From assembly GCF_003014475.1 (NCBI RefSeq), contig NZ_PYGJ01000005.1:1-64000 (forward strand): a stretch of 64,000 bases of DNA. The letters are read 5' to 3'. Under the pieces are notes generated by a model. It saw only the letters and a list, made by a program, of their open reading frames with translations. It made no database searches and was not told the DNA's origin. This document shows, in pieces, positions 42,632 to 52,361 of the stretch; within the stretch, counting starts at the first letter, position 1, and every line of letters starts with the position of its first letter. Position numbers and translations under genes: made by a program. Source of the DNA: Shimia abyssi. Lineage in GTDB: Bacteria; Pseudomonadota; Alphaproteobacteria; Rhodobacterales; Rhodobacteraceae.

Positions 42632-44053
42632 ATGAACGACACCACCTTTCGACCCTTTGAGACCATTTTGGACGAAGGCACAGCCCTGCGCCACCTGCGC
42701 GCCGCAACTGACGGCGCCGAAGACGGCGAGCTGTTTTTAGAGCGGCGCAGTTCGGAGGCACTGGTTTTTGACGATGGCCGCCTAAAAACCGCCAGCTATG
42801 ACGCGGGCGAAGGATTTGGCCTGCGTGCTGTCAACGGCGATGTTTCAGGATATGCCCATTCCTCAGACATCTCCGAAGCCTCGATCAAACGCGCCGTGGA
42901 AACCGCACGCCTTGCAATCGGCGCGGGTGGTGGCTCCTTGGCCGCTGGTCCGATGCCAACCAACCGCAAACTTTATACAGACGCGGATCCCATTGGAGGT
43001 GTGTCCTTTCCAGTAAAAATCGACACCCTCCGTGAAATCGACGCCTTTGCCCGCGACCTTGATTCGCGCGTGGTTCAGGTTTCGGCCACGTTGGCCGCCA
43101 GCCACCAAGAGGTGGTGATCCTGCGTCCCGACGGCACCCGCGTGACCGACATTCGTCCGATGACCCGCGTCAATGTCTCGGTCATCGTGGAACAGGACGG
43201 ACGCCGCGAAAGCGGTGGCGCTGGTGGCGGCGGGCGCATCGGACTTGATGGCCTGCTTGATCCCGCCGATTGGCAGGACAAAGCCCGCGAGGCGCTGCGC
43301 GTTGCGCTTGTAAACCTCGATGCGGTCCCTGCCCCGGCTGGCCCGATGGAGGTTGTGCTTGGCCCCGGCTGGCCTGGCATTCTGCTGCACGAGGCGGTCG
43401 GCCACGGTCTGGAAGGGGACTTCAATCGCAAAGGCAGCTCGAAATTCTCGGGCATGATCGGTCAACAGGTCGCCTCTCGTGGTGTGACCGTCATTGATGA
43501 CGGCACCATCCCGGATCGCCGCGGATCCATAACCGTGGATGACGAGGGAACGCCCTCCGGTAAAAACACTCTGATCGAAGATGGTATTCTTGTTGGCTAT
43601 ATGCAGGATCGACAGAACGCCCGGCTGATGGGCGTAAACCCCACCGGCAATGGACGTCGCGAGAGTTATGCGCACGCCCCCATGCCGCGTATGACCAACA
43701 CCTACATGGAAGGTGGCGACGCCAATCCACAGGATCTGGTCGCCTCGCTCAAGGATGGCATCTATGCGGTGGGCTTTGGCGGCGGGCAGGTGGATATCAC
43801 GAATGGTAAATTCGTGTTCTCCTGCACCGAGGCGTATCGTGTTGAGAACGGCAAGATCGGCGCAGCGGTCAAGGGCGCAACCCTGATTGGGGATGGTGCC
43901 ACCGCCATGACCCAGATTCGCGGCCTTGGAAACGACATGGCGCTTGATCCTGGTATGGGGAATTGCGGCAAGGCGGGTCAATGGGTTCCGGTTGGCGTTG
44001 GCCAACCAACTGTTCTGATGGACGGGCTGACCGTGGGCGGCTCAGCTGCCTGA
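42632..44053 (+). CDS. tldD: Metalloprotease TldD
   Basis: 473 residues. The zinc motif H-E-A-V-G-H is near residue 253 (ILLHEAVGHGLEGDFNRK), the TldD rather than TldE form. Other blocks are EDGELFLERRSSEALVFDDG at the front, RENSY-like GNGRRESYAHAPMPRMTNTY, and GKAGQWVPVGVGQP at the end. With TldE/PmbA, not seen here, it matures peptides such as microcin B17 and degrades small unfolded peptides. Divergent from ctaC with an FNR-like box just before the start. Confidence 0.95.
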   Translation: MNDTTFRPFETILDEGTALRHLRAATDGAEDGELFLERRSSEALVFDDGRLKTASYDAGEGFGLRAVNGDVSGYAHSSDISEASIKRAVETARLAIGAGGGSLAAGPMPTNRKLYTDADPIGGVSFPVKIDTLREIDAFARDLDSRVVQVSATLAASHQEVVILRPDGTRVTDIRPMTRVNVSVIVEQDGRRESGGAGGGGRIGLDGLLDPADWQDKAREALRVALVNLDAVPAPAGPMEVVLGPGWPGILLHEAVGHGLEGDFNRKGSSKFSGMIGQQVASRGVTVIDDGTIPDRRGSITVDDEGTPSGKNTLIEDGILVGYMQDRQNARLMGVNPTGNGRRESYAHAPMPRMTNTYMEGGDANPQDLVASLKDGIYAVGFGGGQVDITNGKFVFSCTEAYRVENGKIGAAVKGATLIGDGATAMTQIRGLGNDMALDPGMGNCGKAGQWVPVGVGQPTVLMDGLTVGGSAA

Positions 44054-44060
44054 GTAACTT

Positions 44061-44090
44061 TGCATTGCCCGCCAAACGGTGGGCAATGCA
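44061..44090 (+). terminator. Strong hairpin after tldD
   Basis: TGCATTGCCC and GGGCAATGCA pair perfectly over ten bases. Inner bases GCC and GGT extend the stem to thirteen pairs with an AAAC loop. Only two T follow, so it may act as terminator or as an RNA 3' stabiliser. Confidence 0.55.
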
Positions 44091-44222
44091 TTCAGGCGTG
44101 CAATCGCGCCGGACTCATCACATCCAGAAAATTCTTCGGCTCTGCGACATTATCGTTCTTGGTTTACGCGTCATTAACCACCACCGCGCTAAACCTGATT
44201 CTGCAAGCAGACGGAGCCACGG

Positions 44223-45369
44223 ATGATTGAAGACAACTATTCTTCCACTCACCCCCAACTCCCACCCACCACGGAAGAAGAACGTTTTTCGTGGCTTCGT
44301 CTCTTGCGCTCTCGCAGGGTTGGGATTTCCACATTCAACCGCTTGATGGTCGAACACGGCAGCGCCGCCGCTGCTCTTGAGGCACTGCCAGAAATCGCGC
44401 GCCGCCGGTGTAAAGCGATACGAAGTCTGCCCAGAGTCGGTTATTCACCGCGAACTTAACGCAGGCCGGGCGACAGGTGCGCATTTGATTGCGCGCGGAG
44501 ATTACGATTACCCCAGCGCGCTTAACGACATCCCCGATTCCCCGCCACTCTTTTGGGCTATGGGGCGCATCGAACTCCTTCATCAACCAATGATTGCCCT
44601 TGTCGGCGCACGCAACGCGTCCTCACTCGGGACGCGCATGGCGCGCGCCTTGGCGCACGATCTGGGCGACAAGGGGTTTGTTGTCGTGTCCGGCCTCGCG
44701 CGCGGCGTGGACACCGCCGCCCATCTGGCAGCTTTGCCCACTGGCACCATTGCTGTCTTCGCCAGCGGGGTCGACACCATATACCCGGCTGAAAATACCC
44801 GGCTGGCCGAAGATATCGGCAAACAGGGGCTGCGCATCTCTGAACAACCCATGGGTCTCATGCCACAGGCGCGCCATTTCCCGGCGCGCAACCGGATTAT
44901 CTCGGGCCTATCCCGGGCCGTTGTCGTGATCGAAGCCGCCGCCAAATCTGGCAGCTTAATCACTGCACGCAACGCGCTGGATCAAGGGCGTGACGTCCTG
45001 GCCGTGCCCGGACATCCCTTTGATGCCCGCGCCTCGGGCTGCAACATGTTAATTCGTGACGGCGCGCAACTGGTGCGCTCTGCTGAAGATGTGATCGAGG
45101 CGCTCAGCGACCTTACGGGCATTTCGCCGCTCGACCAACCAGAGTTGCCCAATCTACCACCTGCACAAAAACCAAAAAAGCGATCGCTGCGCGACACGTC
45201 CAACCTGCATATGCAGATATTGAACCGTCTTGGCCCTACCCCCGTTGCCGAAGATCAGTTGATCCGCGACCTCAAGGCCGACACCTCAGATGTCGCACCG
45301 GTGTTGGTCGACCTCGAACTTGACGGCAAGATCACGCGCCAATCTGGCGGGTTGCTCAGCCGCAATTGA
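44223..45369 (+). pseudogene. dprA: DNA-processing protein DprA, frameshifted
   Basis: The first frame, from ATG 44223, gives the DprA N-terminal sterile-alpha region (RFSWLRLLRSRRVGISTFNR, ALPEIAR) and then ends at 44459. The second frame carries the rest (AAGVKRYEVCPE), the Rossmann core VGARNASSLGTRMARALAHD, VVVSGLARGVDTAAH, HFPARNRIISGLSRAVVVIE and the C-terminal winged helix. The junction is in the GC repeat at about 44396-44406: two bases missing, or one extra, relative to an intact gene of about 382 residues. DprA loads RecA on incoming DNA in natural transformation. A sequencing error is possible. Confidence 0.9.
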
Positions 45370-45444
45370 TTTCACTGCGCGTTGAAATGATCCGCAACCT
45401 GGCACCCGGCCACCTCACCTACAAAACGCTTTTTTTGTCACGCA

Positions 45445-45472
45445 TTGACAATTCCCCCTTTCGCCCCACATT
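45445..45472 (+). promoter_or_regulatory. Possible promoter upstream of topA
   Basis: TTGACA at 45445-45450, then a weak CACATT at 45467-45472 with a 16-base gap, 42 bases before the topA start. The -35 box is a consensus match; the -10 is poor. Confidence 0.3.
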
Positions 45473-45514
45473 TTTCGCCGCCATAACGCTCGTCTCGAGT
45501 CGATAGGAGTTTTC

Positions 45515-48142
45515 ATGCCGGTTGTTGTTGTCGAGTCCCCAGCCAAAGCCAAGACGATCAATAAATATCTGGGATCCGATTACACGGTTCTGGCCTCATA
45601 CGGCCACGTGCGTGATTTGCCCCCCAAAGATGGGTCCGTCGATACCGATGACGACTTTGCCATGACATGGGAAATCGGCAACGATTCTCGCAAACATGTC
45701 AAAGCGATAGCCGACGCTCTTAAAGAAGATAACGCACTCATTCTCGCAACCGACCCCGACCGCGAAGGAGAGGCGATCAGCTGGCATCTTGAAGAGGCCC
45801 TGCGCAAGCGGCGGGCCATCAAGAAAGACACGCCCGTCAGCCGCGTGGTGTTCAACGCTATTACCAAATCGGCCGTGACCGAGGCGATGAAGAATCCCCG
45901 TCAAGTGGATCAGCCGCTGGTCGACGCCTACCTTGCCCGCCGCGCTCTGGACTATCTTGTCGGCTTTAATCTCTCACCTGTTTTGTGGCGTAAACTGCCC
46001 GGCGCGCGATCTGCGGGGCGTGTGCAATCGGTCTGCCTGCGTCTGATCGTGGAACGCGAGATGGAGATTGAGGCGTTTAATCCGCGCGAATACTGGTCGG
46101 TCAAGGCCATTTTGTCGACACCGCGCGGTCAGGAATACGAAGCACGTCTGACCATACTTGGTGGCAACAAACTGGATCGCTACGATCTTGAAAATGGCAC
46201 CGCCGCAGAACTGGCCGTTCAGGCAATCAATTCCCGCGATCTCTCAATCGCACGGGTCGAGGCCAAACCAGCCAGCCGCAACCCGTCTGCCCCTTTCATG
46301 ACGTCCACGCTCCAGCAAGAAGCCAGCCGCAAATTTGGAATGGGCGCGCGCCAATGCATGAGCACCGCGCAACGGCTTTATGAGGCAGGCCATATCACCT
46401 ATATGCGGACCGACGGTATCGACATGGCCCCCGAAGCGGTTGAGGCGGCCCGCGCGGCCATCGCAAACCGTTACGGCGACGACTACGTTCCAAAGTCACC
46501 GCGCATTTACAAAAACAAGGCCAAGAACGCGCAAGAGGCACACGAGTGTATTCGCCCCACCGACATGGCGCGCGACGCAACGTCGCTCAAACTGTCCGAT
46601 GACGACCAGCGCAAGCTTTATGATCTGATCTGGAAACGCACCCTTGCCTGCCAGATGGAAGGTGCCCGCCTTGAGCGAACCACTGTCGACATCGCCAGCG
46701 ATGACGGACAGGTCGGCCTGCGCGCCACCGGTCAGGTCATGTTGTTTGACGGCTTTATGCGAGTGTATGAAGAGGGGCGCGACGATCAGGTTGTCGATGA
46801 CGACGACAAGCGCCTGCCGCAAATCATGCAAGGCGAAGCCGCCACCAAAAAATCCATTTCACCCGAACAGCACTTCACCCAGCCCCCGCCCCGCTATACC
46901 GAGGCGACACTGGTCAAAAAGATGGAAGAGCTGGGCATCGGCCGCCCGTCAACCTATGCCAGCGTGATCACTACGATTCAGGACCGCGAATATGTCCGCA
47001 AGGACAAAAACCGCCTCTTCCCCGAGGACAAGGGCCGGATCGTCACCATCTTCCTGCTGAATTTCTTTCGTCAATATGTCGGCTATGAGTTCACCGCTAA
47101 TCTGGAAGAAGAGCTGGACGACGTCAGCGCAGGCGACCGCAACTACAAAACCGTCCTTGCACGGTTCTGGAAAGACTTCTCGGCGGCCATTGCCGAAACA
47201 TCCGAACTGCGGATTGCTCAAGTGCTCGATGTGCTCGACGACGCGCTCGCCCCTCAGCTTTACCCGCCTCGCGAGGACGGCACCGACCCGCGTGTCTGCC
47301 CCAAATGCGGCAACGGCCAGCTACACCTCAAATCCTCTCGCACGGGCGGGTTTGTTGGCTGTGGCAACTATCCCGAATGCACCTATACACGTCCCATCGC
47401 GGGCGAAGGGGCCGACGGCGACGAACGTCTTCTGGGCGAAGATGCAGGCGACGAGATTTGGCTCAAGGCGGGTCGTTTTGGCCCCTACGTGCAACGCGGC
47501 GAACCCACACCTGAGAACAAGAAACCCCCACGCGCCAGCCTGCCACGCGGCTGGAACAAAGAGGATATGGACCTTGATAAGGCCCTGACGCTCTTGTCTT
47601 TGCCACGCGAAATCGGTGAACACCCCGAGGGTGGGATGATCTCGTCGAACTTCGGGCGTTTTGGCCCCTATGTCATGCACAAACTGCCGGACGATGCGAA
47701 ACCGGTCTATGCCAACCTCAAAGACCCCAACGACGTCTTTCACATTGGCATGAACCACGCCGTAGAACTGTTGACCGAAAAACGCAATAACCCTGGCCGC
47801 CGCGGCAGCCAGGCCGCCGCTAAACCATTGAAGGAACTGGGTGAACACCCCGACTCCGGTGGTCCGGTCAATGTCATGGACGGGCGCTATGGCGCTTATG
47901 TGAAATGGGAAAAGGTCAACGCGACCATCCCCAAGGACGTCAAAGCCGAAGACGTCACCATTGAGCAAGCTGTCGAATGGATTGCGGAAAAGGCTGCCAA
48001 ATCAGGGTCCAAACGCAAGGCCCCTGCAAAAAAGAAAGCGCCCGCCAAAAAAGCTGCCGCAAAAAAGACCACGACAAAAAAGACAGCTGCCAAAAAGGCG
48101 ACCGCTAAAAAACCTGTGGCAACGAAAACCACGTCCGAATAG
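45515..48142 (+). CDS. topA: DNA topoisomerase I
   Basis: 875 residues, type IA. The Toprim domain is at the front (VVVVESPAKAKTINKYLGSD, with TDPDREGEAISWH near residue 85). The active-site tyrosine 296 is in ITYMRTDGI. A four-cysteine zinc region (CPKCGNGQ...GCGNYPEC) begins near 595. Two glycine-rich repeats with L-x-x-G-R-F-G-P-Y and YGAYVKW follow. The C-terminal 50 residues are a lysine/alanine tail of PAKK and TAKK repeats, typical of alphaproteobacterial TopA and thought to bind DNA. It relaxes negative supercoils. Confidence 0.97.
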   Translation: MPVVVVESPAKAKTINKYLGSDYTVLASYGHVRDLPPKDGSVDTDDDFAMTWEIGNDSRKHVKAIADALKEDNALILATDPDREGEAISWHLEEALRKRRAIKKDTPVSRVVFNAITKSAVTEAMKNPRQVDQPLVDAYLARRALDYLVGFNLSPVLWRKLPGARSAGRVQSVCLRLIVEREMEIEAFNPREYWSVKAILSTPRGQEYEARLTILGGNKLDRYDLENGTAAELAVQAINSRDLSIARVEAKPASRNPSAPFMTSTLQQEASRKFGMGARQCMSTAQRLYEAGHITYMRTDGIDMAPEAVEAARAAIANRYGDDYVPKSPRIYKNKAKNAQEAHECIRPTDMARDATSLKLSDDDQRKLYDLIWKRTLACQMEGARLERTTVDIASDDGQVGLRATGQVMLFDGFMRVYEEGRDDQVVDDDDKRLPQIMQGEAATKKSISPEQHFTQPPPRYTEATLVKKMEELGIGRPSTYASVITTIQDREYVRKDKNRLFPEDKGRIVTIFLLNFFRQYVGYEFTANLEEELDDVSAGDRNYKTVLARFWKDFSAAIAETSELRIAQVLDVLDDALAPQLYPPREDGTDPRVCPKCGNGQLHLKSSRTGGFVGCGNYPECTYTRPIAGEGADGDERLLGEDAGDEIWLKAGRFGPYVQRGEPTPENKKPPRASLPRGWNKEDMDLDKALTLLSLPREIGEHPEGGMISSNFGRFGPYVMHKLPDDAKPVYANLKDPNDVFHIGMNHAVELLTEKRNNPGRRGSQAAAKPLKELGEHPDSGGPVNVMDGRYGAYVKWEKVNATIPKDVKAEDVTIEQAVEWIAEKAAKSGSKRKAPAKKKAPAKKAAAKKTTTKKTAAKKATAKKPVATKTTSE

Positions 48143-48317
48143 CAACGTCGCCGCTGGCGACAAAGCCCCGCAAGCGTTAGCCGAGCGCCCCCCGCCAACG
48201 GCGGGTAGCAGCTGGTTTACAAGCCGCCCGTAGTAATACGCGCCTGCCCGCTTCACATTGACTCCCACGTCCCACCTCGCCAAAACACGGGCAATTCCGG
48301 TTCTAAGGGAGAGTTCC

Positions 48318-49040
48318 ATGAATAAGGTATATGCAAGCGCTGCAGAGGTGCTCGACGGTATCCTGCGTGATGACATGCTCATCGCGGCAGGTGGCTTCGG
48401 GCTCTGCGGCGTTCCTCAACTGCTGCTAGATGCGATCCGCGACTCCGGTGTCAAGGATCTGACATTCGCCTCAAACAACGCCGGTACAGACGGTCACGGC
48501 ATTGGCATCCTGCTCGAAACCCGTCAGGTGCGCAAAATGATGTCTTCCTATGTTGGTGAAAACGCCGAGTTTATGCGCCAGTACCTCTCTGGCGAGCTTG
48601 AGCTTGAGTTCAATCCTCAGGGCACCTTGGCCGAGCGTATGCGCGCCGGCGGCGCCGGCATCCCGGGCTTCTTTACCAAGACAGGCGTTGGAACCGTAAT
48701 CGCTGACGGCAAGGTCGAAAAGCAATTCCCCACCGGTCCCGACGGCACCATGGAAGACTACATCATGGAAGAAGGCATCTTTGCCGATCTCGCAGTGGTC
48801 AAAGCCTGGAAAGCGGATCCAACCGGAAACCTCGTGTTCCGCAAAACCGCTCGGAACTTTAACGCGCCCGCCGCGACATGTGGCAAATTCTGCGTGGTTG
48901 AGGTTGAAGAGATTGTGCCCACAGGCTCGCTCGAACCAGACAGCATTCACCTACCCGGCATTTACGTGAACCGCATCGTTCAGGGCAACGCCGAAAAACA
49001 CATCGAACAGCGCACTGTGCGCAAGCGGGAGGAAGCATAA
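48318..49040 (+). CDS. scoA: 3-oxoacid CoA-transferase subunit A
   Basis: 240 residues. Subunit A of succinyl-CoA:3-ketoacid CoA-transferase, activating acetoacetate with CoA from succinyl-CoA. [20 protein letters not shown] near residue 25 is the CoA-transferase family 1 glycine motif, and [19 protein letters not shown] near residue 100 is also diagnostic. The start at 48318 follows AAGGGAGAG, and the longer frame begins before any similarity. The stop overlaps the scoB start by one base (TAATG). Confidence 0.93.
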   Translation: MNKVYASAAEVLDGILRDDMLIAAGGFGLCGVPQLLLDAIRDSGVKDLTFASNNAGTDGHGIGILLETRQVRKMMSSYVGENAEFMRQYLSGELELEFNPQGTLAERMRAGGAGIPGFFTKTGVGTVIADGKVEKQFPTGPDGTMEDYIMEEGIFADLAVVKAWKADPTGNLVFRKTARNFNAPAATCGKFCVVEVEEIVPTGSLEPDSIHLPGIYVNRIVQGNAEKHIEQRTVRKREEA

Positions 49041-49669
49041 TGGCTTGGGATCGTAACCAAATGGCCGCCCGCGCGGCGCAGGAACTACAAGATGGTTGGT
49101 ATGTAAACCTCGGCATCGGCATCCCAACACTGGTCTCCAACTACATCCCCGACGGAGTCGAGGTGACGCTGCAATCGGAGAACGGCATGTTGGGCATGGG
49201 CCCCTTCCCGTATGAGGGCGAAGAAGACCCGGACCTGATCAATGCGGGCAAACAGACCATCACCGAGCTGCCACAAACCGCCTATTTTGACAGCGCCCAA
49301 TCCTTTGCCATGATCCGTGGCGGCAAGATCGCCATGGCCATCCTTGGCGCGATGGAAGTTGCCGAAAACGGCGACCTGGCGAACTGGATGATCCCCGGCA
49401 AGCTGGTCAAGGGCATGGGCGGCGCGATGGATCTGGTGGCCGGAGTTGGACGTGTGGTTGTGGTTATGGATCACGCCAACAAACACGGCCAATCCAAACT
49501 GCTCAAGGAATGCACTCTGCCGCTGACTGGCAAGGGTGTGGTGGATCGCATCATCACCAACCTCGGCGTACTGGATGTGGTCGAAGGCGGCCTCAAGATT
49601 GTCGAGACCGCAGACGGTGTCACCGAAGACGAGTTGCGCGCCGCAACCGAAGCGACCCTCGTCAATTAA
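49040..49669 (+). CDS. scoB: 3-oxoacid CoA-transferase subunit B
   Basis: 209 residues. The catalytic glutamate is in [12 protein letters not shown] near residue 50, the S-E-N-G motif of subunit [19 protein letters not shown] and [19 protein letters not shown] are other conserved blocks. With ScoA it enables ketone-body or polyhydroxybutyrate-derived acetoacetate use. Coupled to scoA by stop/start overlap and followed by a strong terminator. Confidence 0.93.
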   Translation: MAWDRNQMAARAAQELQDGWYVNLGIGIPTLVSNYIPDGVEVTLQSENGMLGMGPFPYEGEEDPDLINAGKQTITELPQTAYFDSAQSFAMIRGGKIAMAILGAMEVAENGDLANWMIPGKLVKGMGGAMDLVAGVGRVVVVMDHANKHGQSKLLKECTLPLTGKGVVDRIITNLGVLDVVEGGLKIVETADGVTEDELRAATEATLVN

Positions 49670-49693
49670 GCGCATCAACAGCCACTCAATTCC

Positions 49694-49721
49694 AAAGCCC
49701 GGTCTCATTGGCCGGGCTTTT
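49694..49721 (+). terminator. Rho-independent terminator after scoB
   Basis: AAAGCCCGG and CCGGGCTTT pair over nine bases around a nine-base loop, followed by TTG. It lies 25 bases past the scoB stop. Confidence 0.75.
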
Positions 49722-49773
49722 GTCTTGCCGCCTGCCTCTTGGCGTTTGGCGCGGCTTATGCCATCACAGGCGC

Positions 49774-50316
49774 ATGGATTTGGACGCACTTGCCTTTGAT
49801 TACGCTCCTGTGGGACTTCTTGTTCTGGAAAACCGCATCATCCGGCGGTGCAACCGCCATTTCGGCGAGATGTTCCGCGAAGATCCAAAAACATGCGAAA
49901 ACCTCTCGTTGGCCGAATTCTACGCCTCAGAAGAAGACTTTCAGGTCATGGGCGAGCGGGTCATGGCCGGGTTTCTGGCGGCTGGGCGATATAATGACGA
50001 GCGCGTCATGCGTCGCCGGGGTGGCGAACTTTTCTGGTGCCGTGTCCGCGGAACCTCCCTGACTCCCGACAACCCATTTCAGCGCTCGATCTGGTCGTTT
50101 GCAGACCTTTCCGACGAACGCCCATTGGTCGAACTGACCCAGCGCGAGCGCGAAGTCGCCATTCTGACTTGTCGCGGCTTAACTTCCAAGGAAATCGGCC
50201 TCGAACTTGGCCTCTCATACCGCACAGTCGAAGAATACCGCGCCCGCCTTCTGCGCAAATTCAGCGCACGTAAACTCGCTGAACTGGTGGCGAAACTGTC
50301 GGGGATGCCGCTTTGA
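49774..50316 (+). CDS. PAS-type sensor with LuxR-family HTH
   Basis: 180 residues. The N-terminal part (about 8-105) is PAS-like: YAPVGLLVLENRIIRRCNRH, later VMRRRGGELFWCRVRGTSL. The C-terminal helix-turn-helix is LuxR/NarL type (LTQREREVAILTCRGLTSKE, then IGLELGLSYRTVEEYRARLL). There is no receiver or kinase domain, so it senses a ligand or redox state directly. The ATG at 49774 is chosen at the start of PAS similarity. It lies upstream of accBC on the same strand with about 160 bases between, so accBC may be its target. Confidence 0.85.
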   Translation: MDLDALAFDYAPVGLLVLENRIIRRCNRHFGEMFREDPKTCENLSLAEFYASEEDFQVMGERVMAGFLAAGRYNDERVMRRRGGELFWCRVRGTSLTPDNPFQRSIWSFADLSDERPLVELTQREREVAILTCRGLTSKEIGLELGLSYRTVEEYRARLLRKFSARKLAELVAKLSGMPL

Positions 50317-50478
50317 TGCGCAAATTGTGCGATTTACCCTCGTAAAAACTGCGCCAAACCCCTATCTGGCGAGGTCAGATCAGCTTCCCACGCCCGTGGT
50401 TTTCACCTATAAGGCGCGGCAGGGAACACCAAACAAGACCAGAACCGCTTTTAAGCGTCGCAGAGGGTAGAAACGAAC

Positions 50479-50979
50479 ATGAGCACCAAGAACCACGAGA
50501 CAGATGTTGCCTTTATTCAGGCACTGGCAGAGCTCTTGCGTGAAAACGATCTGACCGAACTCCAAGTCAAACGCGAATACGGCGAAGATGACAGCCTGAA
50601 TGTGCGTGTCAGCCGCCAACAACCCGCCCCCATTGCCGCCGCGCCGGTCGCCGTGGCCGCCGCCCCTGCTGCCGTCCCGATTGCAGCGCCCGCCGCAGCC
50701 GCGCCCGCTGCCGCCGCGACTGACGATGACGATCCTGCCAGCCACCCCGGCGCCGTGACGTCGCCTATGGTCGGCACCATCTATCTTCAGGCTGAACCCG
50801 GCACACCTCCATTTGTCAGCGTCGGTGCACAGGTTAACGAAGGTGACACCATCCTGATCGTCGAAGCTATGAAGACAATGAACCACATTCCAGCGCCCAA
50901 ATCCGGCTCCGTAAAACGTATCCTCGTGGGCGACGGCGACACTGTCGAATACGGCGCTCCTCTGGTGATCATCGAATAA
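50479..50979 (+). CDS. accB: Biotin carboxyl carrier protein of acetyl-CoA carboxylase
   Basis: 166 residues. An N-terminal part with FIQALAELLRENDLTELQVK, an alanine/proline linker (about 50-85), and the biotinyl domain with the lysine in EAMKTMNHI near residue 133. The family usually has EAMKMMN, so one methionine is changed. It carries carboxybiotin between AccC and AccAD in fatty acid synthesis. Nine bases separate it from accC. Confidence 0.96.
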   Translation: MSTKNHETDVAFIQALAELLRENDLTELQVKREYGEDDSLNVRVSRQQPAPIAAAPVAVAAAPAAVPIAAPAAAAPAAAATDDDDPASHPGAVTSPMVGTIYLQAEPGTPPFVSVGAQVNEGDTILIVEAMKTMNHIPAPKSGSVKRILVGDGDTVEYGAPLVIIE

Positions 50980-50988
50980 GGCGCTGAT

Positions 50989-52341
50989 ATGTTTGATAGA
51001 ATCCTGATCGCCAACCGCGGAGAAATCGCCCTGCGCGTGATCCGCGCGTGCCGCGAAATGGGCATCGAGTCGGTTGCGGTGCATTCCACCGCTGACGCTG
51101 ACGCGATGCATGTGCGTATGGCGGACGAAGCCATCTGCATCGGCCCTGCCGCTGGCACCGAGAGCTATCTCAACATGGCCTCGATCATTGCCGCCTGCGA
51201 AGTCACCGGCGCCCAGGCCATTCACCCCGGCTATGGCTTTCTGTCGGAAAATGCCAATTTTGTGCAAATCGTCGAAGACCACCACCTGACATTCATTGGC
51301 CCGACCGCCGAACATATCCGCGTCATGGGCGACAAAATCACGGCTAAGGACACAATGAAGGCGCTTGGCGTGCCCTGCGTGCCCGGCTCGGATGGCGGTG
51401 TACCAGATGTCGAATCCGCTCTAAAAATTGGTGAAGAATTCGGCTACCCGGTGATCATCAAAGCTACGGCAGGCGGCGGAGGCAAGGGCATGAAAGTGGC
51501 CCATAACGCCAATGAGATGAAAAGCGCGTTCCAAACAGCGCGCGCCGAGGGCAAAGCCAACTTTGGCAATGATGAGGTCTATATCGAGAAATACCTCACC
51601 ACACCGCGCCATATCGAAATTCAGGTCTTTGGAGATGGCAAGGGCAAGGCCGTACATTTGGGCGAGCGTGACTGTTCACTGCAGCGTCGCCACCAAAAAG
51701 TCTTCGAAGAAGCGCCCGGCCCCAGCATTTCCCCCGAGGAACGCGCCAAAATCGGCAAGGTCTGTGCGGATGCGGTGGCACAGATCAACTATATCGGCGC
51801 AGGCACAATCGAATTTCTCTATGAGAATGGCGAGTTCTATTTCATAGAAATGAACACCCGTCTTCAGGTGGAACACCCCGTAACCGAAGCGATCTTTGGT
51901 GTTGATCTTGTGCGCGAACAAATTCGCGTCGCCTCCGGTATGGATATGTCCTTTGGTCAAGACGATCTCGAGATCAACGGCCACGCTATCGAAGTACGCA
52001 TCAATGCCGAGCGTCTGCCCAATTTTGCCCCTTGTCCGGGCAAAATCACGGCTTATCACGCACCCGGCGGGCTGGGTGTGCGGATGGATTCGGCGCTTTA
52101 TAACGGTTACTCGATCCCGCCTTTCTACGATTCACTGATTGGCAAGCTGATCGTGCATGGCCGCGACCGGAACGAGGCGCTCGCACGCCTGAACCGGGCC
52201 TTGGGCGAATTGATCGTGGACGGTATCGACACCACCGTGCCGCTGTTCCACGCACTTTTGGCCGAAAATGACGTGCTGTCGGGTGACTACAATATCCACT
52301 GGCTGGAACGCTGGCTTGAAACCAACCTGCCCGAAGGCTGA
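50989..52341 (+). CDS. accC: Biotin carboxylase of acetyl-CoA carboxylase
   Basis: 450 residues, the normal AccC length. It carboxylates biotin on AccB using ATP and bicarbonate. Blocks include ILIANRGEIALRVIRACREM, the ATP-grasp glycine loop ATAGGGGKGMKVAHN near residue 160, HLGERDCSLQRRHQKV and FIEMNTRLQVEHPVTE with the catalytic glutamate and arginine. Follows accB in an operon and is followed by aat after 20 bases. Confidence 0.97.
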   Translation: MFDRILIANRGEIALRVIRACREMGIESVAVHSTADADAMHVRMADEAICIGPAAGTESYLNMASIIAACEVTGAQAIHPGYGFLSENANFVQIVEDHHLTFIGPTAEHIRVMGDKITAKDTMKALGVPCVPGSDGGVPDVESALKIGEEFGYPVIIKATAGGGGKGMKVAHNANEMKSAFQTARAEGKANFGNDEVYIEKYLTTPRHIEIQVFGDGKGKAVHLGERDCSLQRRHQKVFEEAPGPSISPEERAKIGKVCADAVAQINYIGAGTIEFLYENGEFYFIEMNTRLQVEHPVTEAIFGVDLVREQIRVASGMDMSFGQDDLEINGHAIEVRINAERLPNFAPCPGKITAYHAPGGLGVRMDSALYNGYSIPPFYDSLIGKLIVHGRDRNEALARLNRALGELIVDGIDTTVPLFHALLAENDVLSGDYNIHWLERWLETNLPEG

Positions 52342-52361
52342 TACGATGGGCGCGCGCCGGT

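Noticed and set aside
42863-44005. A 380-codon minus-strand frame opposite tldD
   Set aside because: Antisense shadow; tldD has its complete zinc motif and ends.
48191-48205. CCCGCC/GGCGGG stem after topA as a terminator
   Set aside because: The stem is short with no T-tract, in a generally GC-rich spacer.
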